From: Treponema sp.
Lineage (GTDB): Bacteria > Spirochaetota > Spirochaetia > Treponematales > Treponemataceae
Length of the DNA stretch: 60,303 nucleotides
NCBI GenBank assembly: GCA_024690865.1
Contig: JAILON010000022.1
Span: forward strand, 1-60,303
Reading direction: 5' to 3'
Below the pieces are notes generated by a model. That model saw nothing but the letters and a program-made list of their open reading frames with translations. It was not told the DNA's origin and did not search any database. The stretch's first letter is position 1. Every line of letters starts with the position of its first letter. Shown here in pieces: positions 44,489 through 54,302 of the stretch. The translations under genes were made by a program, and so were the position numbers.

Positions 44489-45847
44489 ATGAGCATCCGC
44501 AGAAGGATATATGACCGAATAACAGACTGGAAAACTCAGACCGCAGGCTCCAAGGCCCTGCTCATCGAGGGGGCAAGGCGCATCGGCAAATCCACCGTGG
44601 CGGAAGAAGTAGGGAAGAACGAGTACAAGTCCTACATACTGATTGACTTCAACAAGGCCGGCAAGGCGGTGAAAGACGCCTTTGACGACATGAACAATCT
44701 GGACCTGTTCTTTCAGACCCTGATGCTGGAGTACGGTACGAGGCTGTATCCGAGGGAATCCCTCATCATCTTTGACGAGATACAGAAGTTCCCCAAGGCA
44801 CGGGAAGCCATAAAGTACCTGGTCGCTGACGGCCGTTATGACTACATAGAGACGGGCTCGCTCATCTCTATCCGGGAGAACGTGGAGGACATCACCCTGC
44901 CTTCCGAGGAGCGCAAGATACGGATGTACCCGGTGGACTTCGGGGAATTCATGGAGTACATGGGGGAAGGGCTTCTCATGGAGCACATCGCGGACTGCTG
45001 GGACAGGAAGGTTCCCCTCGATCAGGCCATGCACGGCAGGGCGATGCGGCTGTTCAAGGAGTACCTGCTTGTCGGCGGGATGCCGCAGGCTCTGGTGGCG
45101 TACGTTTCCGGCGGGCGGGACTTCGCGGCTGCGGACATGGAGAAGCGGGACATACTGGACCTGTACCGGGACGACATAAAGAAGGCCGCCAAACGCTACA
45201 AGTCCAAGGTCTCTGCGATTTTCGAGAACGTCCCGTCATACCTTTCCTCGCACGAGAAGCGGATAACGCTCAGCGAGATTGACGGGAACGGCAGGTTCGA
45301 CCGGTACGACGATCCCTTCTTCTGGCTGGACGACTCCATGATATGCAACCTCTGCTACCGCTGCAATGATCCCAACGAGGGCCTGTCCCTGAACAAGAAC
45401 GAGTCCTACGTCAAATGCTACATGGGGGACACGGGCCTGCTCGTCAGCCTGGCGTTCAGCGAGAACGAGCTGACGGACAGCCAGCTCTACAAGCAGATCA
45501 TGGACGGCAAGCTTGCGCTGAACAGCGGGATGCTCTACGAGAACGCCATCTCGCAGATGCTGGCGGCCAAGGGGCGCAAGCTGTACTTCTACACCCGCTA
45601 CAGCGAGGAGAAGCACCGGAACGACATAGAGATAGACTTCCTCCTGTCCAATGAGAGCAAGACCAATTACAAAATAAGCCCCATAGAGGTGAAGTCCTCC
45701 AAGAACTACACGACGACTTCTTTGGGGCGCTTCCATGAGCTCTTCGGCAAACGGATAGAGAGCGAGCTTATCGTCCATCCCAAGAATCTGTCCGTGGACG
45801 GCAGCATCGTCAGGATCCCCCCCTACATGCTGTGGGCGGCGGTGTGA
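44489..45847 (+). CDS. AAA+ ATPase with C-terminal DUF4143 (PD-(D/E)XK-like) domain
   Basis: 452 aa, start ATG at 44489 with GAGG 5 nt upstream. Walker A GARRIGKST (28-36), Walker B SLIIFDEIQKF (about 92-102), sensor-like YIETGSLISI. The middle is the winged-helix-like part of the family (EYLLVGGMPQAL). The C-terminus has EIDFLLSN (D383) and IEVKSSK (E400, K402), a complete nuclease-like core. These ATPases are widespread accessory proteins of unknown function. The upstream 34-bp repeat array overlapping its promoter is the notable feature. Confidence 0.88.
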   Translation: MSIRRRIYDRITDWKTQTAGSKALLIEGARRIGKSTVAEEVGKNEYKSYILIDFNKAGKAVKDAFDDMNNLDLFFQTLMLEYGTRLYPRESLIIFDEIQKFPKAREAIKYLVADGRYDYIETGSLISIRENVEDITLPSEERKIRMYPVDFGEFMEYMGEGLLMEHIADCWDRKVPLDQAMHGRAMRLFKEYLLVGGMPQALVAYVSGGRDFAAADMEKRDILDLYRDDIKKAAKRYKSKVSAIFENVPSYLSSHEKRITLSEIDGNGRFDRYDDPFFWLDDSMICNLCYRCNDPNEGLSLNKNESYVKCYMGDTGLLVSLAFSENELTDSQLYKQIMDGKLALNSGMLYENAISQMLAAKGRKLYFYTRYSEEKHRNDIEIDFLLSNESKTNYKISPIEVKSSKNYTTTSLGRFHELFGKRIESELIVHPKNLSVDGSIVRIPPYMLWAAV

Positions 45848-45897
45848 GGGGGCTGTTGCGAGGCAACTGGTGAGTGCCCCGTAAGCGGCAGCAATCC

Positions 45898-47340
45898 TTA
45901 CTTTTTCCAGTAGGAGGGGAAGAAGTAGATGACCATCGTGTAGAACTCCAGGCGGCCGGCCAGCATGGCCAGGCAGAAGGCCCACTTGGCCAGGGCCGGA
46001 AGGGACGCGCAGCTGTAGGACGGGCCCAGCAGGCCGAATGCAGGTCCCACGTTGCCCACCATGCTTAGGCTTCCCGTCAAGGATGTGAAGATGTCCAGTC
46101 CTGCCAGGCAGGCGGCGAATGCAACCAGCAGGATCAGCACGATATAGAGGAAGAAGAAGGCTGCGACGTTGTACACTATGTCCTTCCGGCCGGGCATGTC
46201 GTTTATCCGTATGGTGAATATGCCGTGCGGATGCAGCATCCGCTGGATTTCGTTGTGCAGCTGTTTGGCAAGGACCGTCCACCTGATGACCTTGAAGCCT
46301 CCGCCTGTGGAACCGGCACAGCCGCCGATGAGGAAAAGGATGAATATGACCATTTGGCTGGCTGGTTTGAACATGGTGTAGTCCCAGGTTCCGTAGCCCG
46401 TCGTTGTGATTATGGATATGACCTGGAAGAAGGAATAGCGGAAGGATTTCCAGAAGCTGCCGAATGCCTCTGTTTCCACCAGGGTCACCAAAAGTCCTGC
46501 CGCTAAGACGACTGTGACGTAAACTTTCAGCTCCGTGTCTTTCCGTATTTCAGACAGCTTGCCCGTGAACAGGTAGAAGAAGAGCGTGAAGTTTATGCCG
46601 GACAGGAACATGAATGCCGAACAGATTGCGTCTATGGCTGGGGACTCGTAGGCGGCTATGCTGGCTGCCTTCATGGAAAAGCCGCCCGTCCCCATCGAAG
46701 AGAAGGCGTGTGCCAAGGAATCCACCAGGTCCATTCCGGCCAGCTTGAGCAGCAGGACGTGCAGGACGGTCATGCCCAAGTAGATGAACCAGAGGACTTT
46801 TGCCGTCGTCGTAATCTTTGGTGTGAATTTCCCCTTGTCCGGGCCCGTCGTCTCGGCCTTTATGAGCTGGAAGCCTCCTACGCCCAGGATGGGCAGCAGT
46901 GCCACCGTGAGGGCGACTATTCCCATGCCGCCCAGCCAGTGGGTCTGGCATCTCCACAGGTTTATGCTCCGGGGAAGGGCCTCTATGTCCTCTATGTTCG
47001 TGGCTCCCGTGGTCGTGAAACCGGAAATGCTCTCAAAAACCGCGCTCGTCACGTCAGGGACCGAGCCGGAGAAATAGAGGGGAACGGCTCCCAGCAGGCT
47101 GGAACAGGTCCAGGCCAGCATGACCACGGAAAAGGAGGCCCGGATGCTGAGGTGCTGCCCCTTTCGTCTGGTCAGGATGAGGACGACGGAGGCAAAGGCC
47201 AAGCTTGCCAGCATGGGGATGAGGAAGGCGGGAACGACCGTCCATTCGGCGCAGGAGAGCGCCACAAGAATGGGTATGATGAAGGTCAGGCCTACTATTG
47301 CCAAGACAACGGATATTATTTTCAAGACGCTGGCAAACAT
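45898..47340 (-). CDS. trkH: Potassium uptake protein TrkH/KtrB
   Basis: 480 aa, about ten TM segments in four M1-P-M2 repeats. The pore selectivity loops are seen as SGFTTTGATN, SSMGTGGFS, ITTTGYGTWD and VGNVGPAFG. A gating-type segment with GCAGSTGGGFKVIR is present. It imports K+ across the inner membrane and needs a TrkA/KtrA regulator, which is not in the window. The gene is alone on its strand between the AAA gene and the histidine kinase. Confidence 0.93.
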   Translation of the reverse strand: MFASVLKIISVVLAIVGLTFIIPILVALSCAEWTVVPAFLIPMLASLAFASVVLILTRRKGQHLSIRASFSVVMLAWTCSSLLGAVPLYFSGSVPDVTSAVFESISGFTTTGATNIEDIEALPRSINLWRCQTHWLGGMGIVALTVALLPILGVGGFQLIKAETTGPDKGKFTPKITTTAKVLWFIYLGMTVLHVLLLKLAGMDLVDSLAHAFSSMGTGGFSMKAASIAAYESPAIDAICSAFMFLSGINFTLFFYLFTGKLSEIRKDTELKVYVTVVLAAGLLVTLVETEAFGSFWKSFRYSFFQVISIITTTGYGTWDYTMFKPASQMVIFILFLIGGCAGSTGGGFKVIRWTVLAKQLHNEIQRMLHPHGIFTIRINDMPGRKDIVYNVAAFFFLYIVLILLVAFAACLAGLDIFTSLTGSLSMVGNVGPAFGLLGPSYSCASLPALAKWAFCLAMLAGRLEFYTMVIYFFPSYWKK

Positions 47341-47446
47341 TGCCGCCAGTATAACAAAAAAAAGGATTCATTTAAAGGCTGGAACGGGGAAAACCGATAG
47401 ACAGAAAAGGGGTGGAAGTGGGTTCGTTGCCCGATAGAGTTTCCCC

Positions 47447-47475
47447 TTGTGTATTGCTATTTCCCGTGCTATACT
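47447..47475 (+). promoter_or_regulatory. Promoter of the hybrid histidine kinase gene
   Basis: TTGTGT, 17-bp spacer, TATACT, then a leader of about 50 nt containing AGGAGAGG before the ATG at 47528. Confidence 0.6.
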
Positions 47476-47527
47476 TTGGAAGGCACGATATATAAAAAGT
47501 TGGGTTGAGAGGAGAGGATATCCGGCT

Positions 47528-49963
47528 ATGCTTTTGGCAGATGAGGAAAAACGTAGGCTTCTTTATCATGCGGCTGTAGAAGAGTCGCACCTTGCGGTAT
47601 GGGAATATGACCTGAAGAAAAAGACTATACAGCCTGTAAAAGACAGCCATACCGAAGACTATTACAAGGACCTTGACCTTCCCCCCGTCATAGAGGATGC
47701 CCCCCATTCCTTCGAAGCCTATCTTGAGAATGAAAGCATTCCCAGCCATACCGCCATGTTCAAGGCCATAGACTCTGGTGAAGACCGGGCCGAATGTACC
47801 GTCCGCTTCAAGGTTGACGGCCCTCTGAAGGGCCGCTACGAGCATATCCGCATGATGGCCATTCACGACAACAATGGTGAAACAGTCTGCGCGATAGGAA
47901 TGTCCCTGAACGTGACAAATCTCGTCAATGAACGGCACCGCTTTGACGACATGAAGAGCCTGTTTGAATCTACTCTGCGGAATTCCCTCTCTTCCGCCAG
48001 GCTGGATCTTACGAGCGACAAATTCATCCGGATCCGGAGCATCTTCCCTTCCGTGGAAGAGCGGCAGAAGTCTGACAAGGCGAGCGAGTTCCTGCTGAAG
48101 GTTTCCGAAGACATCGTGGACAAGGAGATAAAGGACAGGTTCCTCAGGCTGTTCACCGTCGATGCCCTTTTGAACCGTTTCAAGGAAGGGGACAAGCAGA
48201 TTTCCATAGACTACCCGGTGAAGGGGTTTGAAGGCGACTACAAGTGGATGCATTCTTCCATCTTCATGGGGCAGAACCCGGAGACGGGGCATGTGGAAGC
48301 CGTGACCTGGGCGGAAGACATAACCAGCACGATGAACATCCATCTTATCCTGAACCGCTTGGTGGAAACCACGATCTGTCGGATCGGCATCATAAACACG
48401 AACACGAAGAAGATCGTCTTCTTGAGCAATTCCGTTGAAGACATAATCCTTCCGATTGGACGGGGCCTGCCGTATGACGAAATCATAAAGTCCAGGGTCA
48501 AGGACTATGTGGTCAAGGACGACAGGGTCTTCTTTGAAACGAGGGTTGCCTTGGACCGCGTCCTGGACGCGCTGGAAAAGGATGATGACTATAAGATCCC
48601 TTATTCGGCCATGGTCAACGGGGAGCAGCGGAGGCTGCAGGTCCATTTCCTGTATTTGAACCGGGACTTTGGACAGATTATGGTCGTGACGTCCGACATC
48701 ACTGAAAGCTATGCCCAGGAGCGCAAGCGCATCCAGGCCATGGAGGACGCCCTTTTGGAGGCGGAGCAGGCCAACATAGCCCGCCTGGACTTCATAGCCC
48801 GCATAAGCCACGACATCCGTACCCCAATGGGAATAATCAGCAACATGTCGGACTTTGCCCTTCGCGACATAGACGACAAGGAAAAGCTGAAGGACGACTT
48901 GAAGAAGATAAAGTCGGCCAATACCTTCCTGCTCAGCCTTATAAACGATGTTTTGGATGTTTCCAACTTTGAGAACGAGCGGGTGAAGCTCCAGGCCGAA
49001 CCGTACTACATAATCGACTTCATAAATGAGATAAAGAGCGTCTTTGAAACCGTCTGCGAGCAGCAGGGAATAAGCTTTACGGTCGTCCACAACGGCCCTG
49101 CGGCGGCAATCCTGTGCGACAAGATCCGGTTTAGGCAGATTGCGCTGAACCTCCTGAACAATGCGGTCAACTTCACGCGGAGGGGGGGCAAGATAACCTT
49201 CGTCCTGTCGGTGGAGCTGCTGGAAGGAAACAAGGCCCGACTGGAGATGAGCGTGGCGGACACGGGAATAGGGATGAGCGAGCAGTTCTCCAAGACAATG
49301 TTCCGTCCTTTCTCGCAGGAAGTGGACAATCCCTACCGGGCCAAGAATGCCGCCGGAGCTGGGTTGGGCCTGTACATCGTGAAGAACATCGTGAACCTCA
49401 TGGATGGGACTATCGACGTAAAGACCAAACTTGGGGAAGGAACCCAGATAAAGCTTTCCGTTGAGGTCCCCCTCATAAGCACGGAGGTAGAGGAAAAGAA
49501 GGAGGAGAAGCCCCTTCCCCCCGTCGATCAGGATGGGAACAAGCTTTCAGGGACGGTCCTTCTGGTTGATGACAACGAGATAAACCGTGAGATAGCCATC
49601 CGCATATTGAATTCGCTGGAGCTGGAGGCCGATGAGGCGGAAAACGGCGAGATTGCGGTGAAAAAGATGGAGAAGGGCGGGGCAGGAGCCTACATTGCCG
49701 TCCTTATGGACATACAGATGCCCGTGATGAACGGCTACGAGGCCACCAGCGCGATCCGCCGTCTTGCTGGCGACGGTTATGAGACTATCCCCATCATAGC
49801 CTTGACGGCGAACGCGTTCAAGGATGCTGCCGACAAGGCGAAGGACTGCGGGATGAACGACATAATCACCAAGCCCCTTCAGGCGGAAGTTCTGAAGAAG
49901 ATCCTGCACCGCTTTGTGGGGCGAGGCATCCGGGGCTGGATGCACGAGGTTCCTCTGGACTAG
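47528..49963 (+). CDS. Hybrid sensor histidine kinase with C-terminal receiver
   Basis: 811 aa from the ATG at 47528 (MLLADEEKRRLLYH). About 1-400 contains PAS-like sensor segments (HLAVWEYDLKKKTIQPV, then CRIGIINTNTKKIVFLSN) with no TM, so sensing is cytoplasmic. DHp: ARISHDIRTPMG with H428. Catalytic domain: N-box LNLLNNAVNFT, DTGIGM and GAGLGLYIV. Receiver: LLVDDNEINRE with phospho-acceptor D728 in LMDIQMPVMNG and LTANAFK. A phosphorelay through an Hpt protein elsewhere is expected. No cognate regulator adjacent. Terminated by a strong hairpin. Confidence 0.9.
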   Translation: MLLADEEKRRLLYHAAVEESHLAVWEYDLKKKTIQPVKDSHTEDYYKDLDLPPVIEDAPHSFEAYLENESIPSHTAMFKAIDSGEDRAECTVRFKVDGPLKGRYEHIRMMAIHDNNGETVCAIGMSLNVTNLVNERHRFDDMKSLFESTLRNSLSSARLDLTSDKFIRIRSIFPSVEERQKSDKASEFLLKVSEDIVDKEIKDRFLRLFTVDALLNRFKEGDKQISIDYPVKGFEGDYKWMHSSIFMGQNPETGHVEAVTWAEDITSTMNIHLILNRLVETTICRIGIINTNTKKIVFLSNSVEDIILPIGRGLPYDEIIKSRVKDYVVKDDRVFFETRVALDRVLDALEKDDDYKIPYSAMVNGEQRRLQVHFLYLNRDFGQIMVVTSDITESYAQERKRIQAMEDALLEAEQANIARLDFIARISHDIRTPMGIISNMSDFALRDIDDKEKLKDDLKKIKSANTFLLSLINDVLDVSNFENERVKLQAEPYYIIDFINEIKSVFETVCEQQGISFTVVHNGPAAAILCDKIRFRQIALNLLNNAVNFTRRGGKITFVLSVELLEGNKARLEMSVADTGIGMSEQFSKTMFRPFSQEVDNPYRAKNAAGAGLGLYIVKNIVNLMDGTIDVKTKLGEGTQIKLSVEVPLISTEVEEKKEEKPLPPVDQDGNKLSGTVLLVDDNEINREIAIRILNSLELEADEAENGEIAVKKMEKGGAGAYIAVLMDIQMPVMNGYEATSAIRRLAGDGYETIPIIALTANAFKDAADKAKDCGMNDIITKPLQAEVLKKILHRFVGRGIRGWMHEVPLD

Positions 49964-50022
49964 CCCGGATTACGGCATGCGGTCTCTGGACCGTCGCCGC
50001 GTCTTGTTGCTGACAGTACGTT

Positions 50023-50056
50023 CAGGCAGGCTTCGGTAAGCCTGCCTGTTTTTTTA
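50023..50056. terminator. Rho-independent terminator of the kinase gene
   Basis: CAGGCAGGCTT and AAGCCTGCCTG form an 11-bp stem with a short CGGT loop followed by seven T. The T-run overlaps the stop codon of malQ on the other strand, so the two converging genes abut at this element. Confidence 0.88.
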
Positions 50057-51652
50057 CTTTCTGTCTGTGTTTCCTTTCTGCTTTTGGTTGCGCCCGTAGA
50101 GGAGGGAGAGCTGGCGGAGCATTGCGCTGCCCTTGTCGTCAAGCAGCTTGTCGTCCATCCGCCATGTCCAATTCGTGCCGGTCGTGGAGGGCATGTTCAT
50201 CCTCGCCGACGTGCCGATCGCGTATACGTCCTGCAGGGGGATGACGCAGCTTGCCGCGGTGCTGGCAAAGCCCGCCCGGATGAGGGCAGCGGTCATCGTC
50301 TTGACGCTCGCCGTGGGGGGCAGACCCAGGTAGCTCCTGACGTTGTTCCGGCAGGTCTCCGTGCAGCTGGTCAGGAAGCCCGCCGTCGTGTCGTTGTCGT
50401 GGGTTCCCGTGTAGACAATCTGGTCGCTCGTGTCATAGTTGTGGGGCAGGTCCTTTATGGACGCGCTGTCCTCCGTCCACTCGTTGTCGTTGAAGGCGAA
50501 CTGGAGGATTTTCATGCCGGGGAAGCCGCAGTCCGTGCGGATTTTCTCCACCTCGTCCGTTATGACTCCCAGGTTCTCCGCGATGATCGGCAGGTCGCCG
50601 AGCTTTTCCTTTATCGTGTCGAACAAATCCTTGCCCGGCCCCTTGATCCACTCGCCCTTTATCGCGTTGGGAGAGCCGTAGGGAATCTTCCAGTAGGCCT
50701 CGAAGCCGCGGAAGTGGTCAATCCGCACGATGTCCACCAGGCGGAGCATGTTCTGTATGCGGGCGACCCACCATGCGTAGCCGTCCTTCTTCATCTCGTC
50801 CCAGTCGTAGAGGGGGTTGCCCCAGAGCTGGCCGGTCTCGCTGAAGTAGTCCGGCGGAACGCCCGCGCAGCAGGTCTGGAGCAGGGTCTCGTCGTCGAAC
50901 TGGAAGAGCTGCCTGTTGGCCCACACGTCGGCGGAGTCGGCGGCGACGAAAATCGGGATGTCGCCGACAATCTTGATTTCGTTCTTGTTCGCGTATTGCC
51001 TGAGCGCGTCCCACTGCTCGGCGAAGAAGAACTGCACGGCCTTTATCTGCTCCAGGTCGTCGCGGTGCTCGGCATCCCACCTGGCGACGGCGGCATCGTC
51101 GTGGCGGGCGAGGTCCTTGGGCCAGAACTGGTTCCACATGCTCTCCACGCCGTGCACCTTCTCCTTGTCCGCCTTCGCGTCATAGAACTTCTTTATGCTC
51201 GTGTAGTCGGCAAAGCCGTCAAGCCATGCCGCCTGTTCCTGCTTGAACTGCCCGTAGCGGGCCTTGTCCTCCGGGCGGGCGTTGGCAAGGAAGAAGGCCG
51301 CGCACTTGTACAGGACAGGGATCTTCCACCAGACGACCGAGCCGAAGTCTATCTTGCCCTTGCTCTTGATGTAGGCGGGGGGAACGATGTCCTTCGCATC
51401 TGCCCAGCCCCGGGCAACGAGGTCGTCCAGGTCGATGAGCAGGGGGTTCCCCGCAAAGGTGGAAAAGCTCGCGTAGGGGCTGTCCCCGTAGCCGGTCGGC
51501 CCGAGCGGCAGGATCTGCCAGAGGGTCTGCCCCGCCCCGTGCAGCCAGTCGATGAACTTGTATGCTTCCTTTCCGAGCGTCCCGATTCCCGGTGTTCCGG
51601 GGAGCGATGTGATGTGCAGCAGCACGCCGCTGTTTCTTTCCTTATTATCCAT
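50054..51652 (-). CDS. malQ: 4-alpha-glucanotransferase (amylomaltase), GH77
   Basis: 532 aa from the ATG at 51652 (MDNKERNSGVLLHITSLPG). GH77 motifs: LPLGPTGYGDSPYAS, IPIFVAADSADVW, the nucleophile region RIDHFRGFEAYW, acid/base IIAENLGVIT and TGTHDNDTT. It transfers glucan segments between maltodextrins in the cytoplasm and takes part in glycogen or maltose metabolism. The gene is alone with its own promoter; no other mal or glg gene is in the window. Confidence 0.95.
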   Translation of the reverse strand: MDNKERNSGVLLHITSLPGTPGIGTLGKEAYKFIDWLHGAGQTLWQILPLGPTGYGDSPYASFSTFAGNPLLIDLDDLVARGWADAKDIVPPAYIKSKGKIDFGSVVWWKIPVLYKCAAFFLANARPEDKARYGQFKQEQAAWLDGFADYTSIKKFYDAKADKEKVHGVESMWNQFWPKDLARHDDAAVARWDAEHRDDLEQIKAVQFFFAEQWDALRQYANKNEIKIVGDIPIFVAADSADVWANRQLFQFDDETLLQTCCAGVPPDYFSETGQLWGNPLYDWDEMKKDGYAWWVARIQNMLRLVDIVRIDHFRGFEAYWKIPYGSPNAIKGEWIKGPGKDLFDTIKEKLGDLPIIAENLGVITDEVEKIRTDCGFPGMKILQFAFNDNEWTEDSASIKDLPHNYDTSDQIVYTGTHDNDTTAGFLTSCTETCRNNVRSYLGLPPTASVKTMTAALIRAGFASTAASCVIPLQDVYAIGTSARMNMPSTTGTNWTWRMDDKLLDDKGSAMLRQLSLLYGRNQKQKGNTDRK

Positions 51653-51741
51653 GTGTCTCAGCACCTTTCCTGTGATGTCTTGCGGGCTGCATCCTTCGGT
51701 GGCCGATCCTGCCGCCGTGGGCGATTCCGCGTATGCTCCCC

Positions 51742-51770
51742 ATTCTAGCATTAAAGCGCAGAAAGCTCAA
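51742..51770 (-). promoter_or_regulatory. Promoter of malQ
   Basis: Minus strand TTGAGC, 17-bp spacer, TAGAAT with an upstream TGC (extended -10), then a leader of about 80 nt. It lies back to back with the AAA gene promoter. Confidence 0.65.
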
Positions 51771-51866
51771 ACCCTTTTGCCTCAAAAGGGGCTTTTGTTC
51801 CAATTCCGGGGGGAAAAAGTTGTATGGACCGTCCAGTGCATGGCGCGGCCAGTGCAGTCCGCACGA

Positions 51867-51895
51867 TTGACACCGGGCTTGTTGTCGAATATACT
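51867..51895 (+). promoter_or_regulatory. Near-consensus promoter of the second AAA/DUF4143 gene
   Basis: Perfect TTGACA, 17-bp spacer, TATACT. The -10 lies inside the first palindromic operator (51883-51900), so occupancy of that site would block the promoter. Confidence 0.8.
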
Positions 51896-51965
51896 CGACA
51901 ACAACAGGGGAATTTTGTCGAATATATTCGACAGAAAAGGGCTTTTTTGTCGGGTATATCCGACA
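51883..51965. repeat. Three 18-bp palindromes at 33 and 32 bp spacing
   Basis: TGTCGAATATACTCGACA (51883-51900), TGTCGAATATATTCGACA (51916-51933) and TGTCGGGTATATCCGACA (51948-51965). The second and third are perfect dyads. The first covers the -10, the other two lie in the transcribed leader up to 10 bp before the ATG. Helix-phased operator-like array specific to this gene. Confidence 0.88.
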
Positions 51966-51975
51966 CGGGGGAGTC

Positions 51976-53235
51976 ATGGACCATAAGCTTCTTAAAAGCA
52001 TCATATATGACCAGCATAGGATCATCAGGAATTTCGCCATCTCGGAAAGGGAGTACGAGTTTGACCTGAACGCGAACTACGTCGTGGTCGGCCTGCGCCG
52101 GGCGGGGAAGTCCACGCTCCTCTACAAGCTGGCCAGGGATTTGGTTGCCGCCGGGACGGACTGGAACCAGATCATATACATCAACTTCGAGGACGAGCGG
52201 CTGGACGGCTTTACGGCCCGGGACTTCAACGATATCCTTGCGGTTCAGGCGGAGATGAGCGATAAGCGGGGCTGGTTCTTCCTGGACGAGATTCAAATCG
52301 TGAGCGGATGGGAAAAGTTTGCCCGGCGCATGGCGGACGCGAAGGAGCATACTTTCATAACAGGGAGCAACGCGAAGATGCTCTCGGGCGAGATTGAGGA
52401 GCACCTGGGCGGCCGCTACCTGACAAAATACGTCACCCCGTACAGCTTCAGGGAATTCCTTGTGGCCAAGGGCGTGGAGCACGGGGAGGAGGCCGTCTGC
52501 AGCACCAAGGGAGCCGGGGCGATACGGCGGGAGTTTGAGGAATACCTCCGCTACGGGGGATTCCCGGAAAGCCTGGAACATGCGGACAGGAGGGGCTATG
52601 TCTCAAGCGTCTACCAGAAAATCCTTTTGGGGGACATAGCCAGCCGCAACGCCATCAGGAACAGCGAGGGGCTTCGCCTGATGGTCAAGAAGATGGCGGA
52701 ATCCGTCAAGGACGAGCTTTCCTACTCCAAATTGCACAACATCCTGCGGACAATCGGCATAAGCATAAGCAAGGACTCGGTGATTGACTACACAGGCTAT
52801 GTCCAGTCGTCCTACCTCGTTTTCGCCGTCCGCAACTATTTCTCCAAGTTCGTGGACAAGGAGAGCACTCCCAAATACTATTTCAGCGACAACGGGCTTT
52901 TGAACCTCTTCCTTTCCGAAGGCGAGAGCCGCCTGCTGGAAAACCTTGCCGCGCTGACCCTGCGCAAGCGTTACGGCGATGACCTGTATTTCCTGCGCTC
53001 CCAGAACCTGGACGTGGACTTCTTCGTTGCCGGGACGGGCACGGCCTATCAGGTCGCATGGTCCGCCAGCGGCAGTGCGGCCAGCCGCGAGACCGCATCC
53101 CTCGCAGCCTGCGCCAAGAGCATGGAGGAAGCGAAGCGTTTCGTAATCCTCACCCATGACGAGGAGGACACGCTGACGCTTGACGGAATGCGGATCGAGC
53201 TTGTGCCCGTGTGGAAGTGGCTGCTGGACGGCTAG
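51976..53235 (+). CDS. AAA+ ATPase with DUF4143-type C-terminus, nuclease core degenerate
   Basis: 419 aa, GGGGAG before the ATG. Walker A GLRRAGKST (39-47), Walker B WFFLDEIQ with sensor ITGSNAKML (T-G-S). Middle EEYLRYGGFPE and DIASRN match the family, as does YYFSDNGLLNLF before the nuclease-like end. That end has DVDFFVAG but QVAWS where E-x-K is expected, so nuclease activity is doubtful. Function unknown. It has a private palindromic operator array and strong promoter, indicating tight regulation. Confidence 0.87.
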   Translation: MDHKLLKSIIYDQHRIIRNFAISEREYEFDLNANYVVVGLRRAGKSTLLYKLARDLVAAGTDWNQIIYINFEDERLDGFTARDFNDILAVQAEMSDKRGWFFLDEIQIVSGWEKFARRMADAKEHTFITGSNAKMLSGEIEEHLGGRYLTKYVTPYSFREFLVAKGVEHGEEAVCSTKGAGAIRREFEEYLRYGGFPESLEHADRRGYVSSVYQKILLGDIASRNAIRNSEGLRLMVKKMAESVKDELSYSKLHNILRTIGISISKDSVIDYTGYVQSSYLVFAVRNYFSKFVDKESTPKYYFSDNGLLNLFLSEGESRLLENLAALTLRKRYGDDLYFLRSQNLDVDFFVAGTGTAYQVAWSASGSAASRETASLAACAKSMEEAKRFVILTHDEEDTLTLDGMRIELVPVWKWLLDG

Positions 53236-53296
53236 GCGGTCACAGCAGGGCGGGCGTATCTGGCGGGCAGGATGAAATGCGAATAGGATGAAACCC

Positions 53297-53325
53297 TTGC
53301 GCCCTCACCAGAAATGGTGTATTCT
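53297..53325 (+). promoter_or_regulatory. Promoter of the rsgA operon, very short leader
   Basis: TTGCGC, 17-bp spacer, TATTCT, then 12 nt to the ATG at 53338. The leader is about 5 nt and lacks a ribosome site. Confidence 0.6.
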
Positions 53326-53337
53326 TATGTAATAGAC

Positions 53338-54300
53338 ATGAGAGCTCGGATTTTAGACGGAACGAAGAACGTTTTTGACGCGGAGTGCGACGACGGCCTT
53401 GTGAGGAGCTGTGCCATAAAGGGGAAAATCCTCAAGTCGGACAGCCCCTACTACAACCCCCTCGCGCCCGGCGACGTCGTGAACCTGGACGACGCGACGC
53501 TGGAGGAGGGCAAGGCGCAGATTCTTTCGCTGGAGCCGCGGCGGAACGAGTTTGTCCGCTGGAACATCAAGCGCCGCCTGCCCCAGCTGCTCGCGGCCAA
53601 CCTGGACTACCTGATCCTCGTGACGACACCGGACGAGCCGCCCTTCCGTCCCCGCTTCATTGACCGTGCCCTTGCCCAGGCGGAATACGAGAACATAACC
53701 CCGGTCATCGTCTGCAACAAGTACGACCTGCCTGCCGCCAAGGAGGACTTGTTCTGCGACATGGTGGAGGCATGGGAGAAAATCGGCTACCAGGTGCTCA
53801 AGATAAGCGCGAAGACCGGCGAGGGAATGATGGACTTGGCCGCCCTGCTCAAGGATAAGACCTCTGCCTTTGTCGGCCAGAGCGGGGTGGGCAAAAGCTC
53901 GATAATCAACGTGCTGGACAACAGCGTCGTGCTGCGGACGGGAAGCCTGTCCCAGAAGTACGGGCGCGGCACCCATACGACGACCAAAGGTTCCCTGATG
54001 CACATAAAGCTTGACGAGGCGCTGACCGGCGGCGTGAAGGGGGTAGGGGCGGACATCATCGACACGCCCGGTGTGCGCCGCTTCCTCCTGCATGACGTGT
54101 CGGCCGACAACCTTGCCCTCTATTTCCGCGAGTTCCAGCCCTTTCTGGGTAAGTGCGCCTTCGGCATGAGCTGCTCCCACATCGGTGAGGAGGGCTGCGC
54201 GGTCAAGCAGGCCGTACAGGACGGGCACATCAGCCCCCTGCGATACGACAGCTGGCTCAGGATATTCAACGAGCAGAGGAGCGGACGGTTCGAGGACTAG
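53338..54300 (+). CDS. rsgA: Ribosome small-subunit-dependent GTPase RsgA
   Basis: 320 aa from the ATG at 53338; an earlier ATG at 53314 lies inside the promoter. OB-fold N-terminus (VVNLDDATLEEGKAQI), then the circularly permuted GTPase order: G4 CNKYDLP, G5 ISAKTGEG, G1 GQSGVGKSS, G2 GTHTTT, G3 DTPGVRRF. The zinc-binding end reads GKCAFGMSCSHIGEEGCAV. RsgA checks late 30S maturation. It heads an operon with plsC-like and MGMT-like genes. Confidence 0.95.
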   Translation: MRARILDGTKNVFDAECDDGLVRSCAIKGKILKSDSPYYNPLAPGDVVNLDDATLEEGKAQILSLEPRRNEFVRWNIKRRLPQLLAANLDYLILVTTPDEPPFRPRFIDRALAQAEYENITPVIVCNKYDLPAAKEDLFCDMVEAWEKIGYQVLKISAKTGEGMMDLAALLKDKTSAFVGQSGVGKSSIINVLDNSVVLRTGSLSQKYGRGTHTTTKGSLMHIKLDEALTGGVKGVGADIIDTPGVRRFLLHDVSADNLALYFREFQPFLGKCAFGMSCSHIGEEGCAVKQAVQDGHISPLRYDSWLRIFNEQRSGRFED

Positions 54301-54302
54301 CG

